In this document: positions 24,450 through 29,080 of the stretch, piece after piece
Layout of the letters: each line of letters starts with the position of its first letter
Position numbering within the stretch: the stretch's first letter is position 1
Origin: JBBQER01 sp052148155
GTDB lineage: Bacteria > Actinomycetota > Acidimicrobiia > IMCC26256 > PALSA-610
Direction: 5' to 3'
Length of the DNA: 29,080 nt
NCBI GenBank assembly: GCA_052148155.1
Contig: JBKQIY010000120.1
Span: 1 to 29,080 of the forward strand
Program-made: the position numbers and the translations under genes
The notes under the pieces: model-generated
What the model was told of the DNA's origin: nothing
Database searches by the model: none
Seen by the model: only the letters and a program-made list of their open reading frames with translations

Positions 24450-24703
24450 TCGGGCGGGACCACTTATCACGCACACCTATGCTGACGAGGGACAACGTGA
24501 TCTGGCAGCATGCGCCGTCACCCGCTGATACCGACCCGCGCGGGTTCAAATCCCCCCGCGCCGAGTTCCCAACCTGGCTTGATCGACGTAGCCGCGAACG
24601 TAGCCATTCACGGCAGCTCGGCGACTTCGTCACACGCGATGACGGCTCGACACGCCCCGCATACGAGCGCACTCGGAAGACGACTGAACCCGTGCTGAGC
24701 AGC
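24450..24703. repeat. 255-bp direct repeat, copy 2, with tRNA-like T-arm
   Basis: Second copy of the repeat at 23009-23265, exact over 24581-24604. It contains GCGCGGGTTCAAATCCCCCC at about 24537-24556, which is close to a tRNA T-arm with its GTTCAAAT loop; in copy 1 this part has changed to GCGCGTTTTCAAATC. It lies 160 bases from a real tRNA cluster. Bases 24704-24864 contain no gene I can support. Confidence 0.75.
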
Positions 24704-24864
24704 CCTTCGGATCTGGTGGCGGTCGATCAGGGACATGACAGCGCCACCCGGTACGAGGTGACACGGCGCTCTGAACCGCGGACCGTGTGGCACGGGTGTG
24801 GCACGGCGATGACAACGACAAAGAAGCCAGTGGGATAAAAATCCCGTGACCTGCACTTTTGCGG

Positions 24865-24937
24865 TGGCCGGGACCGGCGTCGATCCGGTGACCCCACGCT
24901 TTTCAGGCGTGTGCTCTGCCGACTGAGCTACCCGGCC
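24865..24937 (-). tRNA. tRNA-Phe (GAA)
   Basis: 73 bases. Acceptor GGCCGGG pairs with CCCGGCC; D-arm GCTCAGTCGGCAGAGC; anticodon stem CACGC/GCGTG with loop CTGAAAA, anticodon GAA; T-arm ACCGG/CCGGT with the loop starting ATCGA in place of TTCGA. No CCA is encoded. Confidence 0.95.
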
Positions 24938-24993
24938 GTGAGCGCTGGTTGCCCAACGCCCGTCTGTAGGTCGGCATGTTCCGTGCCTTCCCG

Positions 24994-25068
24994 CGGTCCT
25001 GACGGGATTTGAACCCGCGGCCTCCGCCTTGACAGGGCGGCGTGCACTCCAAACTGCACCACAGGACC
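24994..25068 (-). tRNA. tRNA-Asp (GTC)
   Basis: 75 bases. Acceptor GGTCCTG pairs with CAGGACC; anticodon stem CGCCC-type arm with loop CTGTCAA, anticodon GTC; T-arm GCGGG TTCAAAT CCCGT; discriminator G as is usual for Asp. Lies 56 bases from tRNA-Phe on the same strand. Confidence 0.95.
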
Positions 25069-25106
25069 TAGTGAACCGGAGCCTCCGCTGGGCGAAGTCC
25101 CCGTTG

Positions 25107-25179
25107 CACCCCCAGGGGAGTTCGAATCCCCGTTACCGCCGTGAAAGGGCGGCGTCCTAGGCCACTAGACGATGGGGGC
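25107..25179 (-). tRNA. tRNA-Glu (TTC)
   Basis: 73 bases. Acceptor GCCCCCA pairs with TGGGGGT (a G-T pair at the end); anticodon loop CTTTCAC, anticodon TTC; T-arm GGGGA TTCGAAC TCCCC; discriminator G. It is first in the order Glu-Asp-Phe and probably shares one transcript. Confidence 0.95.
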
Positions 25180-25266
25180 CCGTTTCACCTGAGAGGGCGT
25201 CATCGTAGCAGCGTTGTCGCGGCATTCTCCGAGGCTTGTGCGCGTCGCTTCGATACGGTGCTCCGC

Positions 25267-25635
25267 ATGTCTCGGGCGGTGGTGGCTGGGGTCGCGGTGG
25301 TTTCGATCGCGCTCGCGGGATGCTCCGGTCACAACAGCGCGATTCTCCCGTTCGAGTCAGCGCCGGCCTGCCCGCTGCTCGCTCAGCTCGCGCACGCCGG
25401 ACAGACTGTGGCGCACGCGAACGTGTCCGACCCTGACGAGTTCGAAGTGACCCTGCAGGCGGCCGTCGCAAACTATCTCCGTACCGCGACGCGCCTGCAA
25501 GCGGCGGTACCGGCGCGGTTGCGTGCCGACGTGAAACGCATGATCGTTGCAGTTCAAAGCAATCATTTCTCCGAAGCCGAGCGCGCACGTTCGGCTATCG
25601 ACGACTACGCGCGCTCGACATGCAAGTCGACATGA
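25267..25635 (+). CDS. small lipoprotein, unknown function
   Basis: 122 residues. The N-terminus MSRAVVAGVAVVSIALAGCS is a lipoprotein signal with lipobox ALAGC, so the mature protein should be anchored on the outer face of the membrane via Cys19. The rest is helical (FEVTLQAAVANYLRTATRLQ, ERARSAIDDYARSTCK), with three further Cys-containing points (PACPLL, STCK). It sits between tRNA-Glu and tRNA-Lys. ATG 25267 is chosen because the signal begins there; the frame upstream overlaps the tRNA. Confidence 0.8.
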   Translation: MSRAVVAGVAVVSIALAGCSGHNSAILPFESAPACPLLAQLAHAGQTVAHANVSDPDEFEVTLQAAVANYLRTATRLQAAVPARLRADVKRMIVAVQSNHFSEAERARSAIDDYARSTCKST

Positions 25636-25688
25636 CGAAGGAAGCAAACCGGTCGCGGCCAACTCCGCGCCGCGTACGCTTCACCGCA

Positions 25689-25761
25689 GGGCCGCTAGCT
25701 CAACTGGCAGAGCGCCGGGCTTTTAACCCGTGGGTTCAGGGTTCGAGTCCCTGGCGGCCCA
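25689..25761 (+). tRNA. tRNA-Lys (TTT)
   Basis: 73 bases. Acceptor GGGCCGC pairs with GCGGCCC; D-arm GCTCAACTGGCAGAGC; anticodon stem CGGG/CCCG with loop CTTTTAA, anticodon TTT; T-arm CAGGG TTCGAGT CCCTG; discriminator A. Confidence 0.95.
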
Positions 25762-26035
25762 CCCGGTAGATGGGGGATATAGGTAAGGACCTGAACGCGG
25801 ACACGTCGGGGGGCTCGGTTTCGGCCGACCCCCCCGGCGCCCTCGTCGATGGCTAAGGATCTGAACGTCGGGCACGGTGGGGCCCGCTATCTGGCCTCCG
25901 TGGGTATCCCCGACACGACTGGGATGCGAATACTTGTCGCCGGCGCGGGTTATTGGGACACGCCACGGCTCGGTGCGTGAAAATCGGGCCGAGCTACTCG
26001 ATCCGTTCGAGCAGGGCGCTCACACCGAACGTGGT
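25762..26035. other. spacer after tRNA-Lys with a G/C hairpin and a short repeat
   Basis: A stretch of G then C runs (GGGGGG near 25807 and CCCCCCC near 25830) can pair and may end tRNA-Lys transcription. TAAGGACCTGAACG (25784-25797) recurs as TAAGGATCTGAACG (25854-25867). No gene is supported. Confidence 0.4.
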
Positions 26036-26707
26036 CTATCCGCGTACGGCTGCCTCGAGGCCAGCGAGGATGAGACCAAGGCCGTAGTCGAACTCGTCGC
26101 CGTAGCTGTATCCCGGTTGGAGGACGTGTTCGGTGGTGAGTTCGAGGAGGTGCGGGTAGTCGTCGGTGGAGAGGTTCGGCAGGATCGCGTCGACCATCTC
26201 TCCCATGTCGTCTTGGTCGTTGAACGGCAGGTTGACCTCTTGGAGTACGAAGCCGTAGATGTAGCTGTCGAGCAGTGAGAACGCGTGCGCTGCCATCTCG
26301 ATGGAGAAGCCGGCGTTGCGGCAGTATCCGATCACCGCGTCGTGGTGGCGCAGCGTTGTGGGACCGGGCGACGTTCGTGACTCCATAATGCTGATCGCCC
26401 ACGAATGGCGAGTGAGGGCCGCGCGCGCCGAGTTGGCCCGCTGACGCATCGCCGTCTTCCAGTCGGTGTTGTCGGTCGGCAGGTCGATCTCTCCAAATAC
26501 GAGGTCGATCATGCCGTCGAGCAGGTCGTTCTTGTTTGCGACGTGGTTGTACAGCGACATGGCCTCGACACTGAGCTCCTCGCCGAGCTTGCGCATGGTG
26601 AGCGACGCGATCCCACGCTTGTCGGCGAAGGCGACGCCGACGCGCAGCACCCGGTCCCGGCTCAGCGGGATCCGGGCTTTCGTCGCGGGCTTGGTCTTCG
26701 GGGCCAT
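26036..26707 (-). CDS. TetR-family repressor
   Basis: 223 residues. The HTH is at the N-terminus: IPLSRDRVLRVGVAFADKRG, IASLTMRKLGEELSVEAMSL and YNHVANKNDLLDGMIDLVFG, the TetR helix-turn-helix with its YxHxxxKxxLL end. The remaining all-helical part (MRQRANSARAALTRHSWAIS, FSLLDSYIYGFVLQEVNLPF) matches the TetR_C-type ligand domain. ATG 26707 has GGAAGGAGG. It is divergent from the membrane-protein operon with two palindromes between, so it probably represses both directions until an unknown ligand binds. Confidence 0.92.
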   Translation of the reverse strand: MAPKTKPATKARIPLSRDRVLRVGVAFADKRGIASLTMRKLGEELSVEAMSLYNHVANKNDLLDGMIDLVFGEIDLPTDNTDWKTAMRQRANSARAALTRHSWAISIMESRTSPGPTTLRHHDAVIGYCRNAGFSIEMAAHAFSLLDSYIYGFVLQEVNLPFNDQDDMGEMVDAILPNLSTDDYPHLLELTTEHVLQPGYSYGDEFDYGLGLILAGLEAAVRG

Positions 26708-26731
26708 GTCCGCCTCCTTCCGGTTGCGGTC

Positions 26732-26760
26732 TTGACAACCTTACATCGTAAGTCTAGGTT
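26732..26760 (+). promoter_or_regulatory. promoter of the DUF4386-like operon
   Basis: TTGACA (26732-26737), 17-base spacer, TAGGTT (26755-26760). The -35 is consensus. The spacer is filled by the first TetR palindrome, so repressor binding would block polymerase. Confidence 0.75.
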
Positions 26761-26774
26761 ACTTACAACGTAAG
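26740..26774. promoter_or_regulatory. two tandem TetR operators
   Basis: CTTACATCGTAAG (26740-26752) and CTTACAACGTAAG (26762-26774) are both CTTAC-N3-GTAAG palindromes, 22 bases centre to centre, i.e. about two helical turns on one face. They lie between TetR and the operon it most likely controls. Confidence 0.8.
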
Positions 26775-26803
26775 GTTGATGACTTCCGGGAAAGGGACCC
26801 GAA

Positions 26804-27598
26804 ATGACGATCCACACGCTGCAGGCGCCCGTTCCGAGCTTCTCGACCGAGGCGCGGCGGCCCGTCGGGCATGTGCTCGATGAAAACCGTTCGATTCGCA
26901 CGGCGAGTCTCGTCGCCGGTGTCGGGCTTCTAGTCATGTCGGCACTCGCGGGCTTTGGGTATCGAGTCGCCATCGCAGGGCTCGTGACACAGGGCGACGC
27001 GGCCCGGACCGCGAAGGACATCATGGGCTCCGAGGGCCTGTTCCGATTCGGCATCCTGAGCCTGTTCCTCGTGGTCGGGCTCGATGTCGTCGTCGCATGG
27101 GCGCTCCATCACGTATTCAGCTCCGTGGACAAAGGCATCTCGACGCTCGCCGCGTGGCTCCGGATCGCGTACGCGGCGGTCTTCGCGGTCGCTATCAGCC
27201 GACTTGTCAGAGTTATCCCGCTGCTCAACAAGCACAGCGACCGCGCCGGCTTCAGCACAACTCACTTGCACACCCTGGCGCTCCAGCGAATCAACACCTT
27301 CACCAACATTTGGGACGCCGGTCTCGTCCTGTTCGGCCTGCATCTGCTCGTCATCGCCTACCTGGCGTACCGGTCGGGCTACGTCCCCAAGCTCCTCGCC
27401 GTCCTGGTCGCAGTCGCTGGACTCGGCTACCTGTTCGACAGCTTCGGTGCGCTGCTTTCCCGAGGCGCCTCGCCCGATGTTTCCTCGGTCACGTTCGTCG
27501 GCGAGTTCCTGCTCGCACTCTGGCTCGTCATCTGGGGACGCCGCATCACAGTGAGCACGTCGGAATCCCACGGCCGCACGATTGGAGCAGCACGATGA
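26804..27598 (+). CDS. DUF4386-like membrane protein 1
   Basis: 264 residues with about six membrane helices: ASLVAGVGLLVMSALAGFG, FGILSLFLVVGLDVVVAWAL, LRIAYAAVFAVAISRLV, IWDAGLVLFGLHLLVIAYLA, LLAVLVAVAGLGYLFDSFGA and FVGEFLLALWLVIWG. The pattern LRIAYAAV ... GLHLLVIAYLAYRSGYVPK is typical of DUF4386 proteins, whose role is unknown. ATG 26804 is preceded by GGGAAAGGGA. The stop overlaps the next start by ATGA, so the two are coupled. Confidence 0.85.
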   Translation: MTIHTLQAPVPSFSTEARRPVGHVLDENRSIRTASLVAGVGLLVMSALAGFGYRVAIAGLVTQGDAARTAKDIMGSEGLFRFGILSLFLVVGLDVVVAWALHHVFSSVDKGISTLAAWLRIAYAAVFAVAISRLVRVIPLLNKHSDRAGFSTTHLHTLALQRINTFTNIWDAGLVLFGLHLLVIAYLAYRSGYVPKLLAVLVAVAGLGYLFDSFGALLSRGASPDVSSVTFVGEFLLALWLVIWGRRITVSTSESHGRTIGAAR

Positions 27599-28341
27599 CC
27601 GCGGACAACTTCGCGACGATGACCACCACGCTCGATGACCCGATCACGCCGACCCTGAAGAACCCAGCACTGCAGCGATCGCCGGAACCAACACCCCGGC
27701 CTCGTAGCGACGATGACCGTCCGACGATGCAGCAGCCTGGACCGACCACGACATCCAGCAGGAAGATCGCAGTCCTGGTTGGACTGGCGTTCCTCACAGC
27801 CACGTTCGCGTTCGCCATCGGGAATGCGCTCATCCACTCGTACTTCTCGAGCGCGACCTCGCACAACGGCGCGCTTATCCCCGGTGTGTTCCTGCTGGGC
27901 GTTGACGGCCTTGCGGTCGTGGCGAATGGTCTGGCGATGCGTCGAGTGCTGACGCCACACGCACCGATTCGCTCGCAGGCCTACCTCGTCCTCCGGGCGG
28001 CGGAGTGCGTCACGGTCGTGGCGATTGGCGTGTACTTCCTGAGAAGCCAAAGGCGGTGGGACGCGTACGTGCTCCCTGTGTACGCCGTGTCCGGTGCGGC
28101 CGGGCTCGTCCTGTCCTCGGCTTTGCTGACGTCGCGGATCGTGCCGCGGAGCCTGTCGATGCTGGGTGTCATCGGCTATCCGGTCTTCTTGGTGGGAAGC
28201 ATCCTGGCCATGTTCAGCGTGATCGACGTGACCCACGGCGCCGGGATGCTGGCGTTGGTCCCGGGAGGACTCTTCGAGTTGGTCCTCCCGATCTGGCTCT
28301 TCACCAAGGGGTTGACCTCCCACCAGATCGAACCAAGATGA
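27595..28341 (+). CDS. DUF4386-like membrane protein 2
   Basis: 248 residues. The first ~60 are a disordered Thr/Pro-rich region, then membrane helices: IAVLVGLAFLTATFAFAIGN, LIPGVFLLGVDGLAVVANGL, YLVLRAAECVTVVAIGVYFL, YAVSGAAGLVLSSALLT, LGVIGYPVFLVGSILAMFSV, LVPGGLFELVLPIWLFTKGL. The last two match the C-terminal helices of DUF4386 proteins. Starts in the ATGA overlap with gene 1 (ATG 27595) and ends in an ATGA with the next gene. The two DUF4386 proteins may form a heteromer; that is inference. Confidence 0.85.
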   Translation: MTADNFATMTTTLDDPITPTLKNPALQRSPEPTPRPRSDDDRPTMQQPGPTTTSSRKIAVLVGLAFLTATFAFAIGNALIHSYFSSATSHNGALIPGVFLLGVDGLAVVANGLAMRRVLTPHAPIRSQAYLVLRAAECVTVVAIGVYFLRSQRRWDAYVLPVYAVSGAAGLVLSSALLTSRIVPRSLSMLGVIGYPVFLVGSILAMFSVIDVTHGAGMLALVPGGLFELVLPIWLFTKGLTSHQIEPR

Positions 28342-29080
28342 CCAACCAAAGCGCACAACCGACCGGAACGGACCAAGTGACGACCCAGAGGATGAACATG
28401 CAGGCGATCGTGCAGGACGAGTACGGCGAGGCCGAAGACGTCCTGCGCCTCGCCGAAACCGACACGCCCGACATCGGCGACCACGAGGTGTTGCTCGAGG
28501 TCCGTGCCACCGGCGTCGACCGCGGCACATGGCACATCATGTGCGGTCTGCCGTATCCCATTCGTGCGGCGGGGTTCGGGCTGCGCAAGCCGAAATACCT
28601 CAACCCGGGACGCAGCGTCGCCGGAACGGTGTACGCAGTCGGAAACAACGTGACGACATTGCGCGCCGGCGACGAGGTATTCGGCATCGGTCACGGCACG
28701 TTCGCCGAATACGCCTGCGCTCGGGCGGACAAACTCGCGCCTAAACCGCACAACCTCACCTTCGAACAAGCCGCCGCAGTTCCCATCTCCGCACTCACCG
28801 CACTCCAGGCAGTGCGCAACCGCGGACACGTCCAACCCGGACAGAAGGTGTTGATCATCGGCGCGTCGGGAGGCGTCGGGACCTTCGCCGTGCAAATCGC
28901 CAAGACGTTCGGCGCAGAAGTTATCGCCGTGTGCAGCACGACGAAGGTCGACATGGTCCGGTCCATCGGCGCAGACCACGTCATCGACTACACCCGCGCC
29001 GATTTCGCGGACGGCGACCAGCCCTACGACGTGATCATCGACATCGGAGGCAACAGCTCGCTAACCCACCTCCGCCGAGC
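28338..29080 (+). CDS. zinc-independent MDR-family oxidoreductase (quinone-oxidoreductase-like), 3' end outside window
   Basis: At least 247 residues. The N-terminal GroES-like fold reads MQAIVQDEYGEAEDVLRLAE, VLLEVRATGVDRGTWHIMCG, with no catalytic Cys/His of zinc enzymes. The NADPH fold is VLIIGASGGVGTFAVQIAKT followed by EVIAVCSTTKVDMVRSIGAD. Such enzymes reduce quinones, enones or related carbonyls. ATG 28338 overlaps the previous stop by ATGA; ATG 28392 or 28398 are other in-frame starts with the family-typical MQA. It is third in the TetR-controlled operon. Confidence 0.88.
   Translation, partial: MTNQSAQPTGTDQVTTQRMNMQAIVQDEYGEAEDVLRLAETDTPDIGDHEVLLEVRATGVDRGTWHIMCGLPYPIRAAGFGLRKPKYLNPGRSVAGTVYAVGNNVTTLRAGDEVFGIGHGTFAEYACARADKLAPKPHNLTFEQAAAVPISALTALQAVRNRGHVQPGQKVLIIGASGGVGTFAVQIAKTFGAEVIAVCSTTKVDMVRSIGADHVIDYTRADFADGDQPYDVIIDIGGNSSLTHLRR

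Noticed and set aside
24450..24703. tmRNA or complete tRNA in repeat copy 2
   Set aside because: Only a T-arm-like piece is present. No matching acceptor stem, D-arm or anticodon arm could be folded.
24608..24856. Minus-strand frame next to tRNA-Phe
   Set aside because: No ribosome site or recognised domain, and it overlaps the repeat whose two copies do not keep this frame.
1..29080. CRISPR array
   Set aside because: No evenly spaced short repeats were seen; the only sizeable repeat pair is the 255-bp one.

Overview
The window is high-GC bacterial DNA with strong G/C at third codon positions, frequent GTG starts, Shine-Dalgarno sites of the AGGAGG type and one probable leaderless gene. Gene content (MobF relaxase with an actinobacterial-style N-terminus, ANTAR-type protein, PRC-barrel and universal stress proteins, alpha-crystallin Hsp20, TetR with DUF4386-like membrane proteins) points to Actinomycetota. 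I favour the class Acidimicrobiia, but that is inference from general protein character and not proven here.

Left part (1-7.2 kb) is a decayed mobile region: the 3' end of an IS1380-type transposase, an Xre-type regulator divergent from an excisionase-like HTH protein, and a large MobF relaxase-helicase broken by two frameshifts. It ends against a 5'-truncated FAD monooxygenase. No integrase lies inside the window.

The middle (7.5-22.8 kb) is a stress-oriented region. It holds a Mn-type superoxide dismutase, a RidA-like protein, a beta-carbonic anhydrase, a methyltransferase, several universal stress proteins (one intact, one frameshifted, one truncated, two with a degenerate nucleotide motif), Hsp20, two paralogous PRC-barrel proteins, a winged-helix regulator, MarR, a nitronate-monooxygenase-like protein, a stand-alone SecY and an ANTAR fragment. 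Two tiny paralogous CxxC/HRC proteins flank part of it. One minus-strand set (PRC-barrel, winged helix, a 100-aa unknown, the CxxC/HRC protein) is packed with overlaps, including two ATGA overlaps, and looks like one operon. A dead group II intron (C-terminal maturase plus domain V/VI-like RNA) lies between the RidA-like gene and the carbonic anhydrase.

The right part (22.8-29.08 kb) has a truncated SDR gene running into a 255-bp direct repeat whose second copy lies 1.2 kb further on, next to a tRNA cluster (Phe, Asp, Glu on minus; Lys on plus after a small lipoprotein). The last module is a TetR repressor divergent from three overlapping genes: two DUF4386-like membrane proteins and a zinc-independent MDR oxidoreductase cut by the window edge. 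Two perfect 13-bp palindromes sit on a consensus-like promoter in the divergent spacer, so the control circuit can be read directly.

At least five otherwise good reading frames are broken by apparent one-base indels in G/C-rich tracts. This may mean real decay of an accessory region or residual long-read consensus errors; the sequence alone cannot decide.
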